A stretch of 19,442 nt of DNA from assembly GCA_021802325.1 (NCBI GenBank), contig JAKAAM010000016.1:1-19442 (forward strand), written 5' to 3'. The notes below the pieces were generated by a model. It searched no databases. It worked only from the letters and a program-made list of their open reading frames with translations, and was not told the origin of the DNA. The translations under genes and the position numbers were made by a program. Source of the stretch: Nitrospirota bacterium. Its GTDB lineage: Bacteria > Nitrospirota_A > Leptospirillia > Leptospirillales > Leptospirillaceae. Shown piece by piece: positions 7,018 through 15,893 of this stretch; positions within the stretch are counted from its first letter, which is position 1; every line of letters starts with the position of its first letter.

Positions 7018-8901
7018 ATGGCGAGAAAATTCGTGCTGGTGGAACCGAAGTCCACCCACTTGCATGTATATAGTGCGTTCACTATTCCGAGACTCGGAGT
7101 CATTCTTCTCGGAACAATGCTTCGCGACCGTGGTTGGGATGTCCGTGTCTATATTGAAGATGTGGCCCCCATCGACATGAAGGAAGTTCTTTCGGCAGAT
7201 ATTGTCGGAATCTCCACCCTGACATCAACCGCTCCCCAGTCATATCGTCTGGCCCAAAAAGTTCGGGAAGCCGGAATTCCTGTGGTGATCGGGGGGACGC
7301 ATGTGTCTTTCATGGCCGATGAGGCGCTCGAATACTCGGACTATGTTGTTCGTGGTGAGGGCGAGGAGACCCTGTTTGAATTGATCGAGGCAATGGACGG
7401 AACCCGTTCCATCGAAAAGATTCTCGGTCTTTCCTACTGGAAGGGGGAGCGAAAGATGCACAACCCCGACCGTCCCTTGAAAGAGGACCTTGACTCGAAC
7501 CCGATACCGGACTACAGCCTCGTTGAAGGCTGGAACACCCAAAAGCGCGGACTCATCTCGATTGCCACCTCCCGGGGATGCCCTTTTACCTGCACCTTCT
7601 GTTCTGTTCCGGGGATGTACGGACATGGTTTCCGCATGCATTCCATCGAACGGGTCATTGAAGAAATTCGTGTCAACAATCCCAAGTATGTCTTTTTCGC
7701 TGACGATCTCTTTACCGCCAACAGAAAAAGGACAAAAGATCTCCTCAAACGCATGATCGAGGAAGGGCTGACTCCGGAATGGGGGGCCCAAATCCGGACG
7801 GAAACCGCCTTCGATCCTGAGCTGCTTGAGCTCATGAAGGCGAGCAACTGCTTTAATGTTTTCATCGGATTCGAGTCGATCAATCCCCAGACTCTCGATC
7901 TGTTCAACAAGCGGCAAACGTATGAGAAGATCGTTCGCTCGGTGGAGGCCTTCAAAAAGCACGGAATCCGCATCCACGGAATGTTTGTTGTCGGCGCCGA
8001 TACCGATGACAAGGAAACAATTTATGAAACGGCCCGACTTGCCAGGGAGTGGGAGCTCCAGTCGATCCAGCTCATGATCCTGACGCCCCTTCCCGGTTCG
8101 CCGGACTTCGATCTGTTCTATGCCACGGGAAACAGGGAGCTCCTTTACAAGGATTGGAGCCTCTATGACGGGCACCATGCCGTTTACCGCCCAAAGAACA
8201 TGACAGCCTACGAGCTCAATGATGCAGCGATTGCCGCCATGGAGGACTTTTATTCCTGGAGGAACATTGGCAGGAGTGCCATGCGGCGGGATTATTATTC
8301 AACGCTGATTCAGTTCGGAGCGAAGCAGCTTTTAAAGAACTGGCGCCGGGAAAATCAGGGATTCCTTGATGAACTCCGGTCGACGGTCTTTGAAAAGGCA
8401 GAGGAAAGCGACGCTTCCTCCGCCAGAAAACCACGCACAAGCCGTGTGGGTGTTCCGAGATTTGTTCTTGACTCGGAGCTTGGGTCGAGCCTTGTGGAGT
8501 TTTTTGCAAGGCTTGGAAGTTCAGTGGTTCCCTTCTCAGAATCGATGACCGAAGGGTCGGACGATATGGCGACTCTCTCAAGAATTGCCGGGAAGGTGGA
8601 CTGTATCGTATTGCCGGTGATGGAACGGGCGAGGCAGGGAGAGGAAGAGTTCTTCTCAAAGATCGAGGCTGTGAGAAAGTTGCTTGCCCAGCACAAAAGC
8701 TCCGCCCCTGTCGCCGTCTCCCTTTTCTTAGACAAGCAGGACGGTTCGCTCTACTCCTCGCTGGCTCAATTGGGGGCTTTTTTTACCCAGGATTTGGACA
8801 GGGTCCACAAGGCGTACAAGGAAACGGTTGCCAAGCTCAAGCTTCCCCAGCCATCGGGGCATGACGAGCCAAAGGTGCCGCTGGTCCAGATCGCCCATTA
8901 A
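7018..8901 (+). CDS. Cobalamin-binding radical SAM protein (class B methylase-like)
   Basis: The 627-residue protein combines an N-terminal B12-binding Rossmann domain (about residues 1-140: LLGTMLRDRGWDVRVYIED, DIVGISTLTSTA, VVIGGTHVSF, VVRGEGE) with a radical SAM barrel (about 175-400). The barrel carries the [4Fe-4S] motif C188-x3-C192-x2-C195 (SRGCPFTCTFCS), a GFESI segment, and PLPGSPDFDLF near its end. A region of about 220 residues follows; residues 400-450 are helical and resemble the usual post-SAM segment, while 470-600 is a non-standard extension. Members of this architecture transfer methyl groups to unactivated carbon or phosphorus, or rearrange rings (BchE-like). Substrate cannot be read from sequence. 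No bacteriochlorophyll or hopanoid genes are nearby. GGGAGAAGGA precedes the ATG. Cotranscription with the ferredoxin is likely. Confidence 0.9.
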   Translation: MARKFVLVEPKSTHLHVYSAFTIPRLGVILLGTMLRDRGWDVRVYIEDVAPIDMKEVLSADIVGISTLTSTAPQSYRLAQKVREAGIPVVIGGTHVSFMADEALEYSDYVVRGEGEETLFELIEAMDGTRSIEKILGLSYWKGERKMHNPDRPLKEDLDSNPIPDYSLVEGWNTQKRGLISIATSRGCPFTCTFCSVPGMYGHGFRMHSIERVIEEIRVNNPKYVFFADDLFTANRKRTKDLLKRMIEEGLTPEWGAQIRTETAFDPELLELMKASNCFNVFIGFESINPQTLDLFNKRQTYEKIVRSVEAFKKHGIRIHGMFVVGADTDDKETIYETARLAREWELQSIQLMILTPLPGSPDFDLFYATGNRELLYKDWSLYDGHHAVYRPKNMTAYELNDAAIAAMEDFYSWRNIGRSAMRRDYYSTLIQFGAKQLLKNWRRENQGFLDELRSTVFEKAEESDASSARKPRTSRVGVPRFVLDSELGSSLVEFFARLGSSVVPFSESMTEGSDDMATLSRIAGKVDCIVLPVMERARQGEEEFFSKIEAVRKLLAQHKSSAPVAVSLFLDKQDGSLYSSLAQLGAFFTQDLDRVHKAYKETVAKLKLPQPSGHDEPKVPLVQIAH

Positions 8902-8938
8902 AGGTGGATCCCAAGAAACATTGAGGAGATTGGATTCA

Positions 8939-9388
8939 ATGGAAAAAGTGACCAGAATTGCCACTCCGGAGGAGCTTTCCGGAAAGAAATGGTATGTCGT
9001 TGATGCGACTGGACAGACCGTCGGACGCCTTTCGGTTGCCGTCGCGACCCTCCTTCGCGGGAAGAACAAGGTTTTTTACACCTCCCACCAGGATGCTGGG
9101 GACTATGTGATTGTGGTGAACGCCTCCAAGGTGGCCTTTACCGGCAAGAAGTGGTCCCAGAAGATGTATTATCGCCACAGCGGCTACCCCGGAGGATTCA
9201 AGTCGGCAACGGCCAAGGAAGTTCGGGAAAGGAAACCTGAGCACCTGATCGTTCATGCCGTCAAAGGAATGCTTCCAAAAAACAAACTTGCCAACCAGTT
9301 TATGAGCCGGCTCAAGGTCTATGCCGCGGAGGCACATCCCCATCAGGCCCAGAATCCGGAAGTTTACGCCATTGCAGGAGGTCGCTGA
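8939..9388 (+). CDS. rplM: 50S ribosomal protein L13
   Basis: L13 is an early-assembly protein of the large subunit that binds 23S rRNA. The 149-residue product has the family features: [48 protein letters not shown] and a late [10 protein letters not shown] segment. Length is slightly above the usual 140-145 residues because of an N-terminal stretch ([15 protein letters not shown]). ATG 8939 follows GAGGAG at 8923-8928. The preceding in-frame codons back to 8828 overlap the radical SAM gene and are not conserved. Its stop overlaps the rpsI start by one base (TGATG), the classic rplM-rpsI pair. It lies only 37 bases after the radical SAM gene with no terminator between, so read-through from that operon is possible. 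Confidence 0.97.
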   Translation: MEKVTRIATPEELSGKKWYVVDATGQTVGRLSVAVATLLRGKNKVFYTSHQDAGDYVIVVNASKVAFTGKKWSQKMYYRHSGYPGGFKSATAKEVRERKPEHLIVHAVKGMLPKNKLANQFMSRLKVYAAEAHPHQAQNPEVYAIAGGR

Positions 9389-9795
9389 TGGAGAAGGAGC
9401 ATAATGAAGACGGGCGCGGTGCCGCGACCGGAAAAAGAAAGACGGCCATTGCTCGGGTCCGTGTTCAGAGCGGGACGGGTCAGATTCAAGTGAATGACCG
9501 CCCTCTTGAAGAGTACTTTCCCCGGACTCTGTGGGCGACTCAGGTGAAGGCTCCGATCGAGATCACCAATATGACCGGGAAGCTCGACATCTTTGCAAAG
9601 GTGACCGGGGGAGGTCTGACCGGCCAGGCCGAGGCGATTCGCCATGGCATTTCCCGTGCCCTTCTCGAGATCAATCCGGAGTTTCGGGAGTCCCTGAAGA
9701 AGGAAGGATTCCTGACCCGTGATGCCCGCGTGAAGGAGCGCAAGAAGTTCGGTCAGAAAGGCGCCCGCAAGAGATTCCAGTTCTCCAAGCGCTAG
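9388..9795 (+). CDS. rpsI: 30S ribosomal protein S9
   Basis: S9 sits in the 30S head and its C-terminal tail reaches the P-site tRNA. The 135-residue product shows [18 protein letters not shown], the [20 protein letters not shown] core, [18 protein letters not shown] and the invariant ending FSKR. The first 14 residues ([14 protein letters not shown]) are a non-conserved acidic extension. The ATG overlaps the L13 stop by one base, so translation is coupled. An intrinsic terminator follows 22 bases downstream. Confidence 0.97.
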   Translation: MEKEHNEDGRGAATGKRKTAIARVRVQSGTGQIQVNDRPLEEYFPRTLWATQVKAPIEITNMTGKLDIFAKVTGGGLTGQAEAIRHGISRALLEINPEFRESLKKEGFLTRDARVKERKKFGQKGARKRFQFSKR

Positions 9796-9817
9796 ACTCT
9801 GCACCATGCCTTGTTGC

Positions 9818-9850
9818 AAAAAGGGGGAGACGGGTGTCTCCCCTTTTTTT
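9818..9850 (+). terminator. Strong intrinsic terminator after rplM-rpsI
   Basis: GGGGAGAC (9824-9831), a GGGT loop and GTCTCCCC (9836-9843) form a perfect eight-pair stem, followed by seven T (9844-9850). The A run at 9818-9822 can pair with the T run, so the element may also act on the other strand. Confidence 0.92.
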
Positions 9851-9890
9851 GGCCTAAAATCGAAACACTTATTTGTGAAAATCTAAAATA

Positions 9891-10913
9891 ATGAAAAAAC
9901 TCAGGATCGGGATTGTTGGTGCGTCAGGATATGCCGGAGGGGAGCTTTTGCGCCTTTTTTCCTCTCACCCCGGGGCGGAGGTCGTCCGAATCGCCGGAGA
10001 GTCGAAGGCGGGCACCACCATCAGCTCTGTTTTTCCTCACCTGAGACAGACCCTGACCTTCGAAAAAATCTCAGAAAATCCTTTCTGGACTGACGTGGAT
10101 GCCGTCTTCTTTGCCCTGCCGGCGGGGCAGTCCTTTGAGCTCGTCCGAAAGTACCGTGAGAGAGGAATCCCCGTATTTGACCTTGGTCCGGATTATCGGC
10201 TGAAGTCTCCCGGCCTGTATCGACAGGTCTATGGGCTGGAGCACGGGGATCCGGTTGGGCTTGAGGAGGCGGTGTACGGACTTCCCGAGTGGGCGGGAGA
10301 TCGCCTGGTGTCCGCCCCTGTGGTCGCCTGCCCGGGATGTTTTCCCACGGGGGCCCTCATGGGTCTTCTTCCATTCTTCAAGGAAGAGCTTGTCGTGGAG
10401 GGTTCCGCCGTTGTTGATGGAAAATCAGGCATCAGCGGAGCCGGACGAGGACTCTCTCTCGAAACCCACTTTCCCGAGATCGGGGAAGGAATGGCTGCCT
10501 ACAAAATTCTCGAACATCGTCATGTTCCGGAAATGGAGCAGTGTTTAAATCCGTTCGGCGGGGGAGATCTGACCTTTGTTCCTCATCTTGTTCCCATGAG
10601 CCGGGGAATCCTCTCCACCCTCTACATGACCCTTCGGGAACCCTTGCCCAGGGAGGAACTCGGGGGCGTTATTGACCGTTGTTACGAGGGGAGTCCCTTT
10701 GTGAGGCGGGTCGAGTCTCTCCCCAATCCTCTTCATGTCCGGGGAACGAATGATGTGTTGATCCATGTTCGGAGCAGAGGTCGCCGCCTTGTCGTGGTCA
10801 CCGTGATCGACAATCTTGTTCGGGGGGCAGGCGGGCAGGGGATCCAGGCCATGAACCGTCGGTTTGCCCTTCCCGAGACACAAGGACTTTCAGCCACGGC
10901 CCTTTTCCCCTAA
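9891..10913 (+). CDS. argC: N-acetyl-gamma-glutamyl-phosphate reductase
   Basis: ArgC reduces N-acetyl-glutamyl-5-phosphate to the semialdehyde with NADPH, the third step of arginine synthesis. The 340-residue product has the N-terminal nucleotide-binding motif GIVGASGYAGGELLRL (about residues 7-22) and the catalytic Cys150 in VACPGCFPTGAL. The conserved segments VVDGKSGISGAGR and HRHVPEM, and late GTNDVLIHV and DNLVRGAGGQGIQAMN, complete the type 1 ArgC pattern. There is no Shine-Dalgarno sequence: bases 9870-9890 are almost pure A/T. The start is nevertheless secure because the Rossmann motif begins at residue 7. The gene begins a new transcription unit after the rpsI terminator. Confidence 0.96.
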   Translation: MKKLRIGIVGASGYAGGELLRLFSSHPGAEVVRIAGESKAGTTISSVFPHLRQTLTFEKISENPFWTDVDAVFFALPAGQSFELVRKYRERGIPVFDLGPDYRLKSPGLYRQVYGLEHGDPVGLEEAVYGLPEWAGDRLVSAPVVACPGCFPTGALMGLLPFFKEELVVEGSAVVDGKSGISGAGRGLSLETHFPEIGEGMAAYKILEHRHVPEMEQCLNPFGGGDLTFVPHLVPMSRGILSTLYMTLREPLPREELGGVIDRCYEGSPFVRRVESLPNPLHVRGTNDVLIHVRSRGRRLVVVTVIDNLVRGAGGQGIQAMNRRFALPETQGLSATALFP

Positions 10914-10995
10914 GGAGTCCCGGGGAGTAAGGGAGGAATCCCGGCTCCCGGAGTCCGGCAATGCTGCCCATCATGGAAAGGAACATCTCTTGGAC

Positions 10996-11490
10996 ATGTC
11001 ACAGCATCGGGGGAAGACAGACACTCGAAATCCAAACTTATCTCTGCAGTTTTGTGGTTTTTTTCCTTATGTGACGGCTCTTTTTTTTCTCTTCGGGATC
11101 GTGAGGGTGGCAGGAGCCGAGACATCTCCCCACTTTAAGGCAGGAGAATGGAAGATAGAGGCGGTCATGACATTAAAGTCGTCCGCTCCCGGTATTCCCG
11201 GAATGCCCTCCCGCAAATCCTCCTTTTTGGAGTGCCTCTCCGCTCATCACCTTGTTCCCGACCAGAAGGCTCGGATGCCAAAAGGATGTACGCTGAGTCG
11301 TCATCTTCAGGGAAATACCCTGGCCATGACCGTACGCTGTGGTTCATCCGTCACGAGGGGGAGTTATACCTACTCAGGGACAACCTTCACCGGACAGAGC
11401 GTAACAACGATGCGGGGAAATCTTCCGATGAGCATGGAGACACGGTTTAGCGGGCATTATGTGGGGCCCTGCCGAAAGTCGGGACAATAG
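10996..11490 (+). CDS. Exported DUF3617-like protein
   Basis: A 164-residue predicted periplasmic protein. Residues 1-42 form a long signal peptide with a hydrophobic core (FFPYVTALFFLFGIV) and an A-G-A cleavage site. The mature part follows the DUF3617 pattern: KAGEWKIEAVM, then GIPGMPSRKSS, FLECLS, PKGCTLSRHLQGNTLAMTV, RCGSS, and a closing glycine/threonine-rich strand ending G-x-Y-V-G-P-C. Four cysteines could make two disulfides. Family function is unknown. ATG 10996 is used; a TTG at 10990 has better spacing to AAAGGA (10977-10982) and may be the true start. The gene separates argC from argJ, with 122 bases to argJ. No relation to arginine synthesis is evident. Confidence 0.75.
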   Translation: MSQHRGKTDTRNPNLSLQFCGFFPYVTALFFLFGIVRVAGAETSPHFKAGEWKIEAVMTLKSSAPGIPGMPSRKSSFLECLSAHHLVPDQKARMPKGCTLSRHLQGNTLAMTVRCGSSVTRGSYTYSGTTFTGQSVTTMRGNLPMSMETRFSGHYVGPCRKSGQ

Positions 11491-11612
11491 GGCTCCTGAT
11501 GACAGAAGCGAATGCGGGAGCGTCGGAGCAAATCATCCCGACTCCTTCATGGTAAGACAGTATCAAAAATAGAAACCCTCCGTTATTGGCAGGAAGGACC
11601 GGAAAGAAGACG

Positions 11613-12830
11613 ATGTCAAAAAAGAAGATTGAAGGCGGGATCACCTATCCCTTGGGTTTCCGTGCGTCAGGTCTCGTCTCAGGGGTCAAGAAAAATGGCA
11701 AGCCGGATCTGTCACTCATTGTGTCCGATTCCGACTGCGTGGCGGCAGGTGTTTTTACCACCAATCAGATCAAGGCTCCCGCCGTGAGGATCAGCAGTCG
11801 TCGTGTTCGGGGATCCGGGATTCGCGCTGTCATGATCAATAGCGGGAACGCGAACGCCTGCAACGGAGAGGGAGGAGAAAGGGATGCCCTTTTGATCGGA
11901 GAAAAGCTCTCCCTTCATCTGGGGTGTGATCCCAGAAAGATTTTGCTGGCGTCGACAGGGGTCATTGGTCGTCCCCTTGATATGGAGAAAATCGTCTCCG
12001 CGCTTCCCCGACTCGTGGATTCAGCGGCACGCGAGGGATTCGAGGAGTGTGCGCGGGGGATCATGACGACCGATACACGCTCCAAGTCGGCCGAGGCCGA
12101 AGGAACCGTTTCCGGGAAAAAAGTGCGTGTGGGAGGGATTGCCAAGGGGGTCGGAATGATCCACCCCCAGATGGCAACGCTGCTCGTTTTTCTCACGACC
12201 GATGCCGCGGTTGAAAAGGAGGCCCTGAAGACGATTCTTTCCCAAGTGGCGGATCGGACGTTCAACGCCCTGACTGTCGACGGCGATACCAGCACCAACG
12301 ATACAGCATTGATTCTGGCCAACGGCCAGGCAGAAAATCACCCGGTGTCAAAAAACAGTGCCGGCTATCAAGAGCTCTTTTCCCTTGTTCTTTCCGTGTG
12401 TGAATCCCTGCGGGACCAGTTGGTCCGGGATGGGGAAGGGGTCACGAAGATCATCCGGATTGTCGTGGGAGGGGCCAAGACAAGAAATGATGCCCGGAAG
12501 GTGGCCCAGTCAATCGCCCGCTCCCTTCTCGTCAAGACGGCATTTTTCGGGGAAGACGTGAACTGGGGGCGGATCATGGTCGCGGTCGGAAATTCCGGAG
12601 TCAGGGTTTATGAGGAAAGGATCGATATTTTCATGGGAGAGGTCGCCCTCGTTCACCGTGGGGTGGGACTGGGAGCCCTGCAGGAAGAAAAGGCCCTTGA
12701 GGTGATGAAAAAAAAGGAAATCACCCTGAGGGTCATGCTGGGGATCGGTTCGATGGAGGCCGAGTATTGGACGACCGATCTGTCCGTGGAATATGTGCGG
12801 ATCAATGCGGGGTACAAGGGAAGAACCTGA
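11613..12830 (+). CDS. argJ: Glutamate N-acetyltransferase / N-acetylglutamate synthase
   Basis: ArgJ transfers acetyl from N-acetylornithine to glutamate, closing the cyclic acetyl path of arginine synthesis. The 405-residue product shows the family's N-terminal GGITYPLGFRASGLVSGVKK, GVFTTNQIKAPAV, NSGNANACNG, MTTDTRSK and GGIAKGVGMIHPQMATLL. The self-cleavage site lies in ALTVDGDTSTND, with Thr221 expected as the N-terminal nucleophile of the beta chain. The beta chain carries NWGRIMVAVGNSG and ends INAGYKGRT. GGAAAGAAG at 11601-11609 supports ATG 11613; an in-frame upstream start at 11586 is not conserved. Whether it also uses acetyl-CoA (bifunctional type) cannot be told from sequence. 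With argC upstream, it completes part of the pathway; other arg genes lie elsewhere. Confidence 0.95.
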   Translation: MSKKKIEGGITYPLGFRASGLVSGVKKNGKPDLSLIVSDSDCVAAGVFTTNQIKAPAVRISSRRVRGSGIRAVMINSGNANACNGEGGERDALLIGEKLSLHLGCDPRKILLASTGVIGRPLDMEKIVSALPRLVDSAAREGFEECARGIMTTDTRSKSAEAEGTVSGKKVRVGGIAKGVGMIHPQMATLLVFLTTDAAVEKEALKTILSQVADRTFNALTVDGDTSTNDTALILANGQAENHPVSKNSAGYQELFSLVLSVCESLRDQLVRDGEGVTKIIRIVVGGAKTRNDARKVAQSIARSLLVKTAFFGEDVNWGRIMVAVGNSGVRVYEERIDIFMGEVALVHRGVGLGALQEEKALEVMKKKEITLRVMLGIGSMEAEYWTTDLSVEYVRINAGYKGRT

Positions 12831-12835
12831 TCTGT

Positions 12836-12864
12836 TTGAATAAAAAGTTTATTTGTGGTAAAAG
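12836..12864 (+). promoter_or_regulatory. Candidate promoter of the rpsB-tsf-pyrH-frr operon
   Basis: TTGAAT (12836-12841) and TAAAAG (12859-12864) are spaced by 17 bases. TGG directly before the -10 gives an extended -10 (TGn) element. Transcription would start around 12871, immediately before the first hairpin of the leader. Confidence 0.5.
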
Positions 12865-12873
12865 TAAATGTTT

Positions 12874-13075
12874 TTCGGAGTGGGTGGCGACACCATTCCG
12901 AAGGCACTTTCCGAAAATGTCGGAAAGGGGCTTCCCTGAGGGGAGGCCCTTTGCAAAGGGGTAGAGGGCGGCAACGGGCCGTCGCCCCTGTGATCATTTC
13001 GATAGCGAACCGCGGAGAAATCTCCGTTCACCCACGGGTCCGTACAGGCCAGGGTCGCCGAATGGCCTGACGGCG
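12874..13075 (+). ncRNA. Folded rpsB leader RNA, candidate S2 autoregulatory element
   Basis: This leader of about 240 nt contains consecutive helices. TTCGGAGT/ATTCCGAA stacks on GGTG-GCGA-CACC with a GNRA tetraloop (12874-12902). CTTTCCGA/TCGGAAAG follows (12907-12927), then GGGCTTCCC/GGGAGGCCC with one wobble pair (12928-12949), GGGCGGC/GTCGCCC (12966-12987) and CGGAG/CTCCG (13013-13026). Last come CAGGCCA/TGGCCTG (13045-13069), whose loop holds CGCCG (13056-13060), complementary to CGGCG (13071-13075). In gammaproteobacteria the rpsB leader (t44 RNA) mediates repression by S2; a similar role here is inference. AAGGGA (13105-13110) precedes the rpsB ATG. Confidence 0.5.
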
Positions 13076-13114
13076 GGGCAGGTTCGCAGGACATAACCCA
13101 GAGAAAGGGACATC

Positions 13115-13882
13115 ATGTCATCAGTCACCATCAAGGAACTTCTCGACGCCGGAGTTCACTTCGGCCATCAGGCAAAACGCTGGAATCCGAAAATGAAGCG
13201 CTTCATCTATGGTGAGCGCAACGGCATCTATATTATCGACCTCCAGCAAACCACCCGTCGCTACCGCCAGGCAACCGCCTTCATCAAGAAAGTCGTGGGC
13301 GAAGGCAAGTCCGTTCTCTTCATTGCCACCAAGAAGCAGGCTCAGTCTATCGTTGTCGAGGAGGCAGAGCGCTGTGGAATGTTCCATGTGACTCAGCGGT
13401 GGCTCGGTGGAATGCTGACAAACCACCAGACAATCCGTAAATCCGTTGATCGCCTGAAAAAGATCGAGGCGATGAAGGAAGGCGACCAGTGGGCCCGTCT
13501 CCCCAAAAAAGAGATTGCCCAGCTTGAAAAGGAAGAATCGAAGCTTCGCTCGACTCTCTCCGGAATCCGCGGAATGTCTCAGCTTCCTGGGGCGGTCTTC
13601 GTGATCGATCCCAAGAAAGAGCATATTGCGATCCATGAGGCCAATCGTCTGGGAATTCCTGTTGTCGCCATGGTCGACACGAACTGTGATCCCGATCTGA
13701 TCGACTTTCCTATTCCGGCGAACGACGATGCCATTCGCTCGATCCGTCTCATGGCTTCGGGAATCGCCGATGCTGTGATCGAGGGGGGCATCTCGCGCCG
13801 CTCCGCCCAGAAGGCTCCTGATGCTGCCACTGTGAATGCCGGTTTGGAAGAGGCGTTCACGGCAGGAGAGGAAAAAGCCTGA
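13115..13882 (+). CDS. rpsB: 30S ribosomal protein S2
   Basis: S2 binds late in 30S assembly and helps recruit S1. The 255-residue product has [62 protein letters not shown], the helical coiled-coil region and [37 protein letters not shown] and [19 protein letters not shown] near the end complete the S2 signature. The C-terminal about 25 residues are variable. It opens the canonical rpsB-tsf-pyrH-frr cluster and has a long structured leader. Confidence 0.97.
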   Translation: MSSVTIKELLDAGVHFGHQAKRWNPKMKRFIYGERNGIYIIDLQQTTRRYRQATAFIKKVVGEGKSVLFIATKKQAQSIVVEEAERCGMFHVTQRWLGGMLTNHQTIRKSVDRLKKIEAMKEGDQWARLPKKEIAQLEKEESKLRSTLSGIRGMSQLPGAVFVIDPKKEHIAIHEANRLGIPVVAMVDTNCDPDLIDFPIPANDDAIRSIRLMASGIADAVIEGGISRRSAQKAPDAATVNAGLEEAFTAGEEKA

Positions 13883-13907
13883 CCCTCCACTTCGTATGAA
13901 CGATAGG

Positions 13908-13942
13908 CCCTCTCCTGAACTGCGACTGAATTAAGGAGAGGG
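13908..13942 (+). terminator. Intercistronic hairpin between rpsB and tsf, probable partial terminator
   Basis: CCCTCTCCT (13908-13916) and AGGAGAGGG (13934-13942) pair perfectly over nine bases with a 17-base loop, followed by TTCTTC. The T content is too low for full termination. A weak attenuator or processing site that lowers tsf and pyrH relative to rpsB fits. Confidence 0.5.
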
Positions 13943-13984
13943 TTCTTCAAAAGGGAAATTAGAATAACGGAGGATCCGCAAGAT

Positions 13985-15297
<1,313 letters not shown>

Positions 15298-15312
15298 ACC
15301 CGGACTTCGGGA

Positions 15313-15879
15313 ATGGGGGGACATGTGGACTCTGATCTTAAGGGATATGGCGTCAAGATGGATCAGGCAGTGGAGCACTTCCGCAAGGAGATTTCGACCC
15401 TTCGGACGGGTCGTCCTTCCTTAGCCTTGGTGGAGCATATCCGCCTCGACTATTATGGGAACCAGGTCTCTCTCGACAAAGTGGCGGCTCTGAATATCGT
15501 CGATAATCGGATGATCACCATCACTCCTTGGGAAACCAAGCTGATCTCTGAGATCGAGAAAGCCATCATGGGGGCCAATCTCGGCATGACCCCCCAAAAC
15601 GATGGAAAATGCGTCCGGCTTGTGGTTCCCCCCATGACGGAAGAGCGGCGAAAGGATTTGGTCAAGATTCTTAAAAAAATGGCAGAAGAGGCGAAGGTGT
15701 CCCTTCGGAATATCCGCCGTGACGCCAACGAAGATCTCAAGAAAAAGTCCAAGGACGGTCTGATAACAGACGATCGGGTCAAACGCCTTCAGGAAGATGT
15801 ACAGAAGCTGGTCGATGGCGCCTCCGCCAAGGTTGAGGAGCATGCGAAGAAAAAGGAGCAGGAAATCCTTTCAACCTGA
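15313..15879 (+). CDS. frr: Ribosome recycling factor
   Basis: RRF splits post-termination ribosomes together with EF-G. The product of up to 188 residues has a three-helix bundle with ISTLRTGRPSLALVEHI, LDYYGNQVSLDKVAALNI, IMGANLGMTPQNDGKCVRLVVPPMTEERRK and RNIRRDANEDLKKKSKDG. The start is uncertain: ATG 15313 has only a weak purine patch before it, while GTG 15325 is preceded by GGGGGG at 15316-15321 and gives an N-terminus of the usual length. It closes the rpsB-tsf-pyrH-frr cluster, and alr follows after 14 bases. Confidence 0.95.
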   Translation: MGGHVDSDLKGYGVKMDQAVEHFRKEISTLRTGRPSLALVEHIRLDYYGNQVSLDKVAALNIVDNRMITITPWETKLISEIEKAIMGANLGMTPQNDGKCVRLVVPPMTEERRKDLVKILKKMAEEAKVSLRNIRRDANEDLKKKSKDGLITDDRVKRLQEDVQKLVDGASAKVEEHAKKKEQEILST

Positions 15880-15893
15880 TCGCCCCCGCCCCC

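Noticed and set aside
7240..8178. 312-codon minus-strand frame opposite the radical SAM gene
   Set aside because: It is antisense to the conserved B12 and radical SAM domains and has no family features.
8828..8938. Upstream extension of rplM to 8828
   Set aside because: The extra 37 residues overlap the radical SAM gene and are not part of L13; ATG 8939 has a GAGGAG upstream.
10920..10951. CCGGGGAG/CTCCCGG repeat after argC as a terminator
   Set aside because: The stem needs a bulge and no T run follows, so termination is unlikely.
12855..13070. 71-codon GTG-started frame between argJ and rpsB
   Set aside because: It coincides with the inverted repeats of the rpsB leader, has no ribosome binding site and an arginine/glycine-rich composition typical of non-coding sequence.
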